Part shown: positions 10,079-20,376 of the stretch, one piece after another | How positions within the stretch are numbered: the stretch's first letter is position 1 | How the letters are laid out: every line of letters starts with the position of its first letter | DNA from: Rostrohypoxylon terebratum | Taxonomy: Eukaryota > Ascomycota > Sordariomycetes > Xylariales > Hypoxylaceae | Length of the DNA: 64,000 bases | Direction of reading: 5' to 3' | Assembly (NCBI GenBank): GCA_022497145.1 | Contig: MU385987.1 | Coordinates: 1 to 64,000, forward strand | Program-made: the position numbers and the translations under genes | The notes under the pieces: model-generated | What the model was told of the DNA's origin: nothing | Databases searched by the model: none | Seen by the model: the letters and a program-made list of their open reading frames with translations, nothing else

Positions 10079-11423
10079 TTAGAATGCCGGCTTGGCGTTC
10101 TTGAGAAGCATCTCGAAGTAGGCCTGGTTCCATTCACCAGCCTCGGGAGAGGGTTTGTACGCGTCGGGCTTTCCGCAGAAGGAGTCGTATCGGGTAGCAC
10201 TCTCGTCGCTGGTGCCGTCAGACTCGCCACCGGGCTTACCCCAGACGAAGGCATCGGCCAGCTCAAGACCAGTGTCAGCGGTGGGGCGGACACCGAAACC
10301 GGCGCCGTTGACATTACACCAGTCACCCCATTCCTCACGGAGGCCAGTGACGGCGTTTCGTCCAGTGTCGACGATGGCGTGCTCGGGGAAGCCGGCAGTC
10401 TTTAGGGCGGCCGAGAACTTGGTGACATACGTCTTCTCGTTCTGGCACGAGTTGTACTTGGCGTCCGAAGCATCGGAGAACTCACCGGGCTCCTCATCCC
10501 TATCTCTATGTTAGCTTACTGAGCTCGAATGCGATGATGTGAGAACAACGTACCAGGAGTTCCAGCCAGCAATGTTGGTGGCGTAACCACGAACCTGCTT
10601 GGGGCTGCCAGCGTTCTTGTAAACCTTGGCAAGCTCCTCAGCACCGGGCTTGAGGTTGGCGTCCCAGCCGAGCCAGCCACCGTGGCCAGCGTCGATGTAC
10701 ATGACGACGTTGGGAAGGTTAAGGCTCTTCAGGGCGTACGCGACACCCTCTTCGTAGCCGGTCTTGCTGTCTGCGCAAGTAGTCTTGTCGGCGTTCGTGA
10801 CAAGGTTAGGTAAGGAGTCGGGCTCAATCAAAAGGGCGAAAGCCGTGTTGGGGTTGGCCTTAATCTTCGCGACGATGGCTATCCTACCGTTAGTCTTCAT
10901 TTCTCACTCGGTAATAGGATTCGATATCAACATACGGTCAATGTACTCGGTCTTGTATCGGTCCAACTCGTTGTACTTGAGTTCTCCGTTAGAGGCCTTA
11001 GCGGCGCAGTCACGGCCGGGCAAGTCATAGATGACGAGACCGAGAATGTTCTCGCAAGGAACATCGGCAACAGCATCGTCGAACTTGGCGATGTTGGCAA
11101 TGGAGTCGCTAAACTTTTCATTAATCATCACTATGATACTGACTATCAATCCACTAAACTTACAGCCATAGAAAGCTACCAACATCTCCAACTTTAGCAG
11201 CTGATGTCTTCAGGGAGGCATCACTAATAGCCTCGACGGCCTTCGCAACCTCGCTGCGGTAGAAGGTGTTGGCGTGTAGAGTGTACTTCTTGAACACGTT
11301 GGTGCTGGCGTCGAGTGTGACGGCTTCCGAACAAGCGGCAGCAGACTTGCGGGGTGCCTTGTTAGAGGGGGCGGCTATAGCGCCAGCAGCCAATGCCGCT
11401 ACACTAGCAGTAGAGACCTTCAT
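10079..11423 (-). CDS. Glycoside hydrolase family 6 cellobiohydrolase/endoglucanase
   Basis: Four exons (11164-11423, 10936-11108, 10554-10878, 10079-10499) give 392 residues. A signal peptide opens the protein (MKVSTASVAALAAGAIAAPS). GH6 landmarks are all present: FLWLDSIANI, the proton-donor region IYDLPGRDCAA, LLIEPDSLPNLVTN, IDAGHGGWLGWD, the NIAGWNSW block and FVWGKPGGESDGTSD near the C-terminus. No cellulose-binding module or Ser/Thr linker precedes the catalytic domain, so it is a single-domain secreted enzyme that should attack cellulose from the non-reducing side. The second intron was placed with a GTATGT donor and the acceptor before CCATCG, giving YIDPIVAKI; the acceptor 4 bp upstream brings an in-frame stop. 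The family hallmarks leave little doubt. Whether it is a processive cellobiohydrolase or an endoglucanase depends on loops that I cannot judge. Confidence 0.94.
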
Positions 11424-13763
11424 TTTCGATTCGACCCGGATACAACCCTTGGATAGTAATGAGCGAGTACGGTGAAAAGGATATCAAGTGAGTCCTTAAA
11501 CCGGAGGTCATGAGCTTCTTATACTGTTCACTGTGGCAGAAGTGGCCAACGCCAGCCCTTGCAGCCCATGTGCACTTCTATCATATGTACGCTGGGTGGC
11601 AATCAGGAACTAGGCCCGTCGAACGCGAAAGATCTCGGTATGTCCACTCCGAATAGAGACATGCCGGCAAGTCCCCTTCGCCGCGGGGAAGATATTGCGG
11701 GGTCTAGTTGGCCACCGTGATTACCACATGGCCGGACTAGCCACATCTCTGGCATTTTTCCTTTGCGGTGATCTCAATTTACCATACGTATAACCACCCG
11801 CTCGGTCCTATTGTGGTTGTGTGGAGAAAGACAGACCCGGAAATTCTCAATATATGCCATATCTCTGACTTGTGCGGTCCAGGTTAGATCCTGGTTAGCC
11901 TGTTCAACTCTTTCCAAGCTGCTCACTTCAGAGTTACCTTGAGTCGTGGGGGCCTAGTATGTTGAGCCATGTTATGCTTGGCGTCTGGACTATAAGCACC
12001 AAGCAAGAACTCGCCAGGATAAGAAGACGAGCTATGGTAGCTCAATGGTCTATGGTGACTTCGTTTACGGCAACATGTACAAATGGTGAGTGCCAAGCCT
12101 TCTCCATCTGGAGTGATCTACAGCACGATATATTGTTTCCCCATGGGATATAATATGTAACGGGCGATGGCTAGAGAGTTCAGCCAAGGCAAGCAAGGTA
12201 CCGTTATGTTAGCTACAGAGAAAGCAGCCTCTCTGTTTGGCTAAACTCCCTTCTTAGGTGAAACAAGCCTTATAATAGGTCTGCCCTGCGAAACATAATA
12301 GGGTCCCATTTAGCCGCAAAGGAGGTTACTGGTTTCCACCCAGCCAATCACAGGCTTCGGCTAAACAACCTCCAACTCCGAATAGAGACGTCACTTCGGC
12401 ATCCAATAGACGAAAGTCTTGGCCGAGTTCTCGGAATGAGAAATGAGAAGAGAGTAGTGTTACTTTGCCGCGCCAAAGGACCTTTATGTCCTCGTACGTT
12501 GGTCCGGAACATGACTCCGACGAGATTCCCATATCGAGAAACCCAGCAAGACGGTAGTCGAGCATAACGCCACCGTCAGATCTCTGGGCTTGCCACCTGA
12601 ATAAGTCGTACCCGATGGGAGGCCGCTTGGCATCGGCCATCTGACACGCATTCCACCGCATATGAAGCTTTGTTGCCAGTAAAGCCTCATAGCTAAGAAT
12701 AGACGAAGCGCATCTGTCTAGTCCAATACTATTCTGCTACCTAGTAATGATCACTAGTCAGATGGTTAATCTACCTGGTCGCCGTAATATCCCTCCGGAG
12801 CATAGCGCGATTCGAGGTAGTTTGAGCTCATTTGTCGTCTCGAGAATTCATACTTACGTCACAGATCTTCAAGTAATGGGCCGGTTAGAAATTGTTCACA
12901 TCGACATAGAGCCGACAATCTTAGACATTGATGGTTATTAGACGCCAGCAGGCGCATATGCAATTTAGAGCCTCTCCTCTCGATCAATTAGATCGCCAGT
13001 GGCGCTTATTATCGTATTACCTACCTCAACATCCTGTAACGTAGTGGCAATTTCACTATTATTCCTCAAAATCTAGAACCCTCCCTCAAACCAAGTGACT
13101 CCTCATGCACGGTGAATATATTGCCCAGAAATTGAGCCGCCGTCCTTTTCCAGTCAGCTTTCACGATACTTGCTATTTCCACGTAGAGTACAGGGAAGTC
13201 ACATACCTGCCTCATTACTGCAAATTCGCTTCCGAGCGCCTGTGTCCCTAAATAGAATATTAGAGGGCCTAGCCGAGTCCAAAGAGGCGATCGGGATTTA
13301 CTAGCTGCATTGCAATATTAAGGGTCTATAGTAAGATGGGCCAAGGGAACATACCAACCTATATACCTACCTATGTAAACAGGCAACGTGATATTTAAGG
13401 TGGCGTAACGCTACTAGCCACACACGTACGTGAATAGGGTGTAGAAGAGAAAGCATCACCTGGACCAAGAACTAAAAATATGACGAAGAATATCATATCA
13501 GAACGGTGTTACTACCTGACCTCTTTTCGACCAACACCTATTGCGTGCTCTAGGGACAATCAATGAGAAAACACGTGATTTTCACTTGATCACTGATCTC
13601 TACCTCTTAATATAGTAAGGGGGGTTTTATTGCCCATTCCATCTGCGTATCCCAAAAAGGAGTGGTGCCTGTTAAGCCTATTTCGTTCCTTCTAGCACCC
13701 CAAGTACTACATCTTACGGATGACGACCTTGTGTAGCTCGCGCTGCTACCTCAGTATACCGTC
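11424..13763. other. Long intergenic region, no gene supported
   Basis: This 2.3-kb stretch holds the GH6 promoter. A TATAAG on the gene strand lies at about 11517-11522. The longest frame (12326-12661, minus, ATG-led, 111 codons) has no recognisable motif, signal peptide or membrane segment and is not called. No repeats or transposon ends are evident. Confidence 0.5.
11683..11702 (-). promoter_or_regulatory. Twin CreA/CRE1-type sites upstream of cellulase
   Basis: Two GCGGGG hexamers start 14 bp apart (11683 and 11697), about 260-280 bp upstream of the GH6 start codon. They fit the SYGGRG consensus of the carbon catabolite repressor CreA/CRE1, which works best on paired sites. A TTAGCC (GGCTAA on the gene strand, XlnR/Xyr1-like) lies at 11895-11900. 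Function is inferred from motif and position only. Confidence 0.45.
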
Positions 13764-15608
13764 TCAGTTCAAGATAATGCCACCTTCTCCTCTGGAGTAT
13801 GCTTGCGCGATCCTCTTTCCTACCGACTCACCGCTCCAATAAGCGCCTGTAGCCGTTCCTAAGGCAACGAAGGGCGCCGTATGCTCGCCCGCCAGCCAGA
13901 GACCTCTATTAGGTAGCCCCTTCCTCATAGCTTCGATATCCGCGTCGCCCTCTTCGAGACCCACCTGAAAATTGCCATAACTACCGTTGCCCGCGAGTTC
14001 ATCATTAAGCCACTCGGTCGCATAACAGCCGTTTGGCTGGCAGTCGGGGGAGTTTTCGTCGTAGTTGGGGAGACGTGAGTAATACGGCTTGAACCAGTTG
14101 TAAAGGAATGCATCCTTCTTTTCTTGCGAGGTCAGTTTCGCAAGTTCGCCGGTGATGAACTTTGACTGATCGCCGTAGAAATAGTAAAGCAAGGTTGGGT
14201 GGGCAGAGGATTTCAAAGACGCCAGCTCGACAAACTCCTGATTCCATTTCTTTGGATTCCTATCGGCCGCATAGTCCGGTGCGAGCATCTGGCAGAATCC
14301 CTCAATCCTATTCTCTTCGGAACGATCCAGGGCCCAGAATGCATTTGGGAAACTAATGTAGGCCTACATGAGGATTAGAATAGTCTAACATTAAAGGCTT
14401 CTATACTCAAATATTTACCTTTTCAAGGCATCCATAACCGATGCTCTTGATGGCCTTAGTGAGTCTCAATGGTAACGCTGGCTCAAAAGCATCGGTGTGT
14501 CGTTTTAGCCAACCAAGTGGGGCAGTGAGGACAACTTCGTCAAAGTCAAAGCTCTCCCCTGCTTCTGTGTGGACTTTCAATGCGCCACCTTCGTCATTAG
14601 TGCTCTGTATCTTGTTGACGACTGTCTCGTATCTGATTGTGGCGCCTTCAATGGCCGGCTTTGCGACAAGCTGGAGGATTTTCTCATAAGTATCCGCAAC
14701 GAAAAGATTTTCTACAATAGGTCAATATTTCTGGACTAAGACGTAGTTCGATTTCGAGTCCTACCGCCATCGATACATTCTTCCAACCAGAAGAATTTCA
14801 AGCTCTGCGTGAAAATGTGACTACCGACGAACGCTCCCCACTGGTCAGCAAGCTGATAGACATAATTCCTTTTCCTTTTGAAATTCTCTTCGGTGTCCGG
14901 TATCCTTTTCGGAACTTCCTTCTGGAAGAAGTCCCAGAGACTCTCATCAGGACTTATCGTGGCAGAATACTTATTGCTGTATGCGAAAGCGGCTCCCACG
15001 ATATCCCACATGATGGTTGAGTAGGTCGTTGCCTCGAGAGCAGTAAGTTGATTGCCGGCTTCATCAATAACGGAACTTCTCTCCTCCCACTGTCCTGTTG
15101 CAGTTTTGGTCTCTTTGGCAAGATCCAGGATAGGGTTGTCATTGGTGCCATGAATCCAATTGGGTCCAGCACTACACACGATTAGAAGTCAATTATTGCC
15201 TCTTACGTATATATTAATGGGATAAATTGCGAGGGTGCGTACTGCTCCCATTCTTCAGTTAGTGCGTATTCTTTGGAAGCGATTTCATGTAATCGTTGTT
15301 CTAAGAGAGTTCTAGCACTGACCTCAACCTTATGTCCGGATGGCAACTTCGTCTGATGCACTCTTCCGCCGAGTCGATTCCTCCCCTCGATCAGAGTGAC
15401 TTCGAAGCCGTGCTGAAGGAGAATATCCGTGCAACGGAGACCAGAAAACCCAGCACCTACAACACCGACATGAGGTTTGCGACCGGAACTTCTCGCTCGG
15501 CGCTATGAAAAGTGTGAGCGTAGTGTCACTGTACTGGGGATCACTCAGCTGAGTAATAGCACAATGAGGAGACTGGGCCGCATCTAGCCGATTTACTACA
15601 CGATTCAT
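13764..15608 (-). CDS. FAD-dependent amine (polyamine) oxidase
   Basis: The flavin-binding start is clear: KPHVGVVGAGFSGLRC (GxGxxG), then VTLIEGRNRLGGRVHQT. Next come GPNWIHGTNDNPILDLA, the middle substrate domain, and the C-terminal flavin motif LWLAGEHTAPFVALGTATGAYWSGE, as in fungal polyamine oxidases of the flavin amine oxidase family. Confident exons are 14765 up to about 15179, 14419-14711 and 13764-14363. The GxGxxG exon (about 15324-15495) is clear, but its junction to the GPNWIHG exon across 15180-15325 is not resolved. It may need a tiny extra exon near 15240. The 5' exon and start (ATG at 15608) are also tentative, and no signal peptide is seen. The enzyme would oxidise polyamines such as spermine or spermidine to an aldehyde, hydrogen peroxide and a shorter amine. 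The aldehyde dehydrogenase gene lies about 2 kb to the right. Confidence 0.8.
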
Positions 15609-15611
15609 CAC

Positions 15612-17490
15612 CGATGGGTGCCTCGCTCACATGATAAACCCGAGAGCTTCATCAAGGTAAAATTATACCTCTCCTATCTTTTGCCCTAAGCTCGGGTTTT
15701 CCGATACGTCCTCGACCGCCATTTCCATGATACTATACTGGCGACAGGTCTTGAGGTCTTTCCAGATTCGCGAGAAATTTCGTTGAGAGACACTAGTGAA
15801 CGAGACAGAGTAAGCATCCATATTTATTAAAATTTAGTTTTGATTATTCGTTCTTATTTTCTTGAGGCTCAATATGATACTGTGAAGGATAAAGATATGT
15901 GTAGGTATGTGTGTAGACTGTAAAATACAGAAAAGTTCTTGATATATTGTTGGGTTATGTGATGTGATGTGTGATGTGATGGGGGGAGAAGTCAACAGAA
16001 ATCCGAGAGGTTAAGAGGTTCCAAGTTAAAAACAAGTTGAAGAATGAGCGCCGGAGCGGTGGGATACAGTTATCAGTTATACCAAAATCGTGGATAGTAC
16101 GTGTAATTAAGCATTGAGTAGTCAGGTGTGACAGACGAATGATAGTAAGGAAAGCGGGATAGACCGACTAGTCGGATGGAGCAGCTGAGTTGGTTTGAAT
16201 GGTCTGAAGGTAGGCAGGACCATGGCTGGTAGGACAGGACCTTGTAACCTAGGTCCTAGGTAGAGGCTGCCGCTAAATGAAGTGGACAAGAAGGTGGACA
16301 AGAGTGTCCAGTCCAGCAGCCAGCTGCTCTTCACATGACTGACTCGGCACTTGCCCAATCTTTTGATATCTTTGTTTGCATCAGGTTAGATAGTAAGTAG
16401 CGTAAGGCTACCTAGACCTAGACCTAGACCCGCTTGGCATGATAGGATAAACTAGGACCTTGGTCCACGGTCCACTGTATGCATCACTGGGTAGCACCAT
16501 TTCTGGGTTGGTAAACGCAGCAGGTATCTCCATAGATGCAGTAGCCTCAAGTAGAAAGCAGATCTCTCAGGGGTAGAGGGGCGGGTTAGCTGGCTAGACA
16601 AGCGCAGCATGCGTTGACAACTGTACCTGTGCTTAATTGAGTGCTACTAGCACGTACATAGTTATCAACAAAGCGTGCCCAGCTGTTCATCTAACATCTA
16701 GGTACCTAGGTAATAAAGCCAACCCGCATCTCCTCTATTGGTAGACGCTATCGGTAGCAGAATTATTAAAGTGCCACGCCGATGGACGGTTGGATCTGAT
16801 TGGCTAGATAGCTTTGCCTCAGAGCCATTCAGGCTCTAACCGCTCAGCCACTCACCAATTGGGTCGGGACTGTCGGAAGATGGGAACTCTGAACTGTCTG
16901 ACTGTCAGACGATAGAGTGGGTAAAAAATAAAAGGATGAGGATATAGGAGGTGGTATGAGATGGAGTGTTGATAAGAATCATACTGGAGAGGTAGAAAAA
17001 TGAACCGTGGACGTACCGCGACAATGCTTGAAGCAGAGTTCGAGCTTGAGTTCCAGCAATTGTCATCCAGCCGGTGGGGAGGGAAGTGCGACTTATAGAT
17101 ATGATGAGAAGGAAAGCTTATTATACCTATGGATGAGATGGATGTTGCAATTTTACTCTAAGTTTCTAATACATTAAGGCTTAGGACCTAGGTCCTAGGT
17201 ACCTAATATTTAATTGTGGAGAATAAGTGTTTGTATCACCCCAATTCAATAAATGGTTGAATCTTATATCGCTCAAGGTTCGACTTCGACTTCAGGTTAT
17301 GCCTGTCTTGCATTCTTGTCTTACGTGACCTATAACAGCGAGATCGGAATCAGCCTATTAGCTTTATCTTGAAATCCTTACCTAGGTCCTAGGTAGTTAC
17401 TAATAATTCCTAACCTTATCCATCCCATCGTGCATTGCTATCACCAGTAAGCGAAGTTGTCGCCCAATTGCAACCACCGTTCGAGCTCTA
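15612..17490. other. Gene-poor, repeat-rich spacer
   Basis: This 1.9-kb spacer separates the amine oxidase from the aldehyde dehydrogenase. It contains short GTGATGTGAT-type repeats at about 15957-15982, a CCTAGA triplet array at 16411-16430, and the CCTAGG palindromes listed separately. A segment at 16800-16870 looks partly like a tRNA 5' half but lacks a T arm. No coding gene is supported. Confidence 0.55.
16247..17395. repeat. Cluster of CCTAGGTCCTAGG palindromes
   Basis: Four near-identical short palindromic elements lie within 1.15 kb: ACCTAGGTCCTAGGT at 16247-16261, CTAGGTACCTAGG near 16698-16710, TAGGACCTAGGTCCTAGG near 17182-17199 and ACCTAGGTCCTAGGT near 17380-17394. Each combines AvrII-like CCTAGG units with GGTACC or GGTCC. 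Related copies lie near 19743 and 54258. They could be hairpin-forming interspersed repeats or protein-binding sites. None overlaps a gene. Confidence 0.7.
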
Positions 17491-19213
17491 CTACACAACT
17501 TCGCTCCCCTCAACGCTAAAAATGTCAACCACACTACGCCACTCCCTATTCTCTCGTATACCAGATGGTGCATGTACGGCCTTCGGTTGAGTCCACTCGA
17601 ACAGAGTCTTTATGGAGTGTTCTCGGCCGTAACCAGAGTGCTTCACTCCACCGAATGGTGTTCCTACTACGTTCCTGTTGTAGTTGTTTATCCAGACCAT
17701 CCCAGCCTCGACCGACCGAACAAAACGGTTCGCTTTCAATTGGTCATTGGTAAACACCACGGACGTCAAGCCATAATCTACCGAATTTACGATACGAACT
17801 GCATCCCCAAAATCGCCGAAGGGCGTAACGGTCACTGCGAAGCAATTAATATGTACCCAATAGTTACCCAGTAAGTATATTTGGAAATTCAAAAAGAGAC
17901 TTACCGACGGAGCCGAACATCTCTTCTTTTCCAATTCGCATATCCTCGCTTACATCGGCGAACAGGGTAGCAGGAACGAAGAAACCATCTTTGCATTCTG
18001 GATCTGATGGTAGCTGAGCTTGTGCAGCAATTCTTGCACCTTCTTTCTGTCCGAGAGAGATATACTCCAAGAGACGTTGCTGTGCCGGTTTGGACACCTG
18101 TGGTCCGACATGAGTCTTAGAGTCAAGACCATTTCCCATCCTGATTTTATTCACGCCCGCAGCCAACTTCGTGACGAACTTCTCATAGATCTCGCGTTGG
18201 ACAAGAATGCGCGAGGTAGCAGTGCACGCCTCCCCCTTGTTAACTATGATGAGGGTTAGTAACTGTATCAGGGAGCAACAGCTTCCAAACGAGACGGAGC
18301 AAATTATCACTGCCAAAGCCAAACTGAAAAGAAGGGACCGATTTCGGGATCACGTACAGAAAGCGCCTTCAAGAGCTGTACGCACTGCGGCATCAAAATC
18401 TGCATCGCTGAAAATAACCATTGCGTTCTTCCCACCGAGCTCAAGCACAGCGGGTATAACAGACTCGCTCGCAGTTTTCGCCACAGCCGACCCGGCCGCC
18501 GTTGACCCTGTGAAACTGACTTTCTTCACAAATGGGTGTGATATCAACGCTTGCGGCACTTCTGGCCCCAGTCCTGGCACGACCTGTACCACATCCTTTG
18601 GTAGAACGCTTTCCAAGATCTCCACAATCCGTATCACTGTCAACGGGGCCTGCTCCCCAGGCTTCAAGATAAATGTGTTGCCCGCCGCAAGCGCGGGAGC
18701 CAGCTTACCACCGGTGTAAATGGGTGGCCAATTGAAGGGTAGCACACCGACGCACACGCCGAACGGTTCATGCATCACCGTCGTGTACAGGCTTCCTCTA
18801 TCATAGAACTGTGACGGCAATTTATCCACCAAACTTCCGAAGAACCGGAAAATGTTCACCAAAAAGCCGCAGTCGAATAACTTGGCATCCTGGAAAGGCT
18901 TCCCGTTTTCCAAGCATAGCAGCGTTGCAATCTCGTCGACGTGCTTCTCGAGTTCGTCTGCGCAGCGCAAGAGGTATGACGCTCGTTCGGCGTTAGCCAG
19001 AGGTCGCCAGTGCTCTGCGAAAGCTACCTGCGAGGCGCGTACGGCTGCGTCGACCGTACCGGAATCTCCAGACTGGATTGTGGTGAGTACCTTGCCCGTG
19101 GCCGGGTTCTCGACTGCCCAACGCTTGGTTGTGTCGCTACAAGAGTAACGGTACGTGGAAAGCTCTGGGAATTTAGGAATTGCCATGTTCGCGGATGATT
19201 TATTAAGTGTCAT
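17491..19213 (-). CDS. NAD(P)-dependent aldehyde dehydrogenase
   Basis: Three exons (18358-19213, 17905-18243, 17491-17834) give 512 residues. The aldehyde dehydrogenase fold is complete: GVCVGVLPFNWPP, FILKPGEQAP (cofactor Lys), VSFTGSTAAGSAVA (nucleotide site), the catalytic Glu in VLELGGKNAMV, the catalytic Cys in FNKGEACTATSRILV (rebuilt across the first intron), EEMFGSVVTVTPF and the C-terminal TPFGGVKHSGYGREH. No mitochondrial or peroxisomal signal is obvious. The start is the ATG at 19213; an alternative Met nine residues later is possible. It would oxidise an aldehyde to the acid. The gene is divergent from the cytochrome b5-acyl-CoA dehydrogenase, 1.16 kb away, so the two may share regulation. 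The substrate is unknown. The amine oxidase upstream yields aldehydes, which makes a link possible but unproven. Confidence 0.93.
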
Positions 19214-19727
19214 GAATATGATGTTTAGTTTCTATCTTTATTTTCTACGTTGAAACCTCCCCAAGAAGTTCCTTATTTATATTTTTTCTAGTATATTTCC
19301 ACCCGGCGATTGAAGCACCACATGAACCTCCTTGCTTCGCCAGCGTGACCACTTCAACTGTAAAGTCCGCCCCATTGTCGCGATGTGCGCATTTTGGTAG
19401 GGGGTTCTGTTGCGAGATGGTAGCTCGCCCCTCTTCGGTCGCCACTACTGGGTATGAATGCTTTATACGATTCTCCCTTGCTACGGATTTAGTAGTTGCT
19501 AGTTATTTTAAACCCGCTCGTAAGGTCCGTTTTGAAGTGGCTCTCGGGTATTGCGTATTGAGCGACTCGCGAATTTGCGTGCGCTCAGAAATCTGAGAAG
19601 TGACAAATGTGAAGGCGGAAAAAAGTCCGAAAATTCCAGGAGCAACTCGGAGATTACAACAAATCAGGATAGGCGGAAATCGGATTCACGCGTGACGTTC
19701 TCTATCTGACGTAGAATTTCACCAATA

Positions 19728-20109
19728 CCTCGGACGGGACCTGGGACCTAGGTACTCCTATTTAACACAAATAGATGGGTACTGAATACTGCTGTAATGA
19801 GGCTCAAGATCACATATCAACCTGGACTAGGAATCCCCATATATAGGTAATAATGTTCAACCTTTAACTACCTAACCTACTACTACTAGTACTACTGGGG
19901 AACTAAAGTGAATCATGTCTGACATGTGAAGTCTCAATCAGTAAAATCTCACCTATTACTAAACCAGTACACGATAAGCACGGTTACCCCGAGGTTCCCC
20001 TGAACGGGTACCCCAGACTTTCCAAGGTAATGCCCCTGTAACAGGCAAAGCAGCGACCAAATCCACCAATGAGAGACAGCTAAACTTCGATTACCACCAC
20101 AAGCCGAGG
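19728..20109. promoter_or_regulatory. Three CCTCGG/CCGAGG motifs in a divergent promoter
   Basis: The 1163-bp intergenic region between the aldehyde dehydrogenase and the acyl-CoA dehydrogenase holds CCTCGG at 19728-19733 and CCGAGG at 19989-19994 and 20104-20109. This hexamer is the known fatty-acid response site bound by FarA/FarB/CTF1 regulators in filamentous fungi. It fits a fatty-acid oxidation gene. Fewer than one copy would be expected by chance in this length on both strands, so the signal is suggestive only. Confidence 0.4.
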
Positions 20110-20376
20110 CATCGTCCTTTAGCTCCACTACATTGATTACGTAGTTGACGTCAAAAAGGATATAGAATCCGGGGCCCTACAGCTGTACTCTTACAATGTA
20201 TTGTTTCCTTGTTCTGGAGCCTAGAAAACATTCTAAGTCGCGTGTGTTGTCGCTGAGACTTTTTCAATTGTATCAATAGATATTTATACTATTAATTGCA
20301 TCCTCTTTCTTGAAGTAATCATACCTCCAATTCTTCCCAGACCCTCCCCGTAACACCGACACTACCGACAGTCACG

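Noticed and set aside
10879..10935. GH6 intron with an acceptor 4 bp further upstream (before GATAGCC)
   Set aside because: Joined to the GTATGT donor it creates an immediate stop. The chosen acceptor restores YIDPI and family spacing.
12326..12661. 111-codon ATG-led frame, minus strand
   Set aside because: It has no motif, signal peptide, membrane segment or plausible splice partner, and its length is within chance for this base composition.
16799..16870. tRNA-like sequence on the minus strand (GGCTGAGCGGTTAGAGC)
   Set aside because: It resembles a Ser/Leu tRNA D arm, but no anticodon arm, T arm or 3' acceptor pairs with it. At best it is a fragment.
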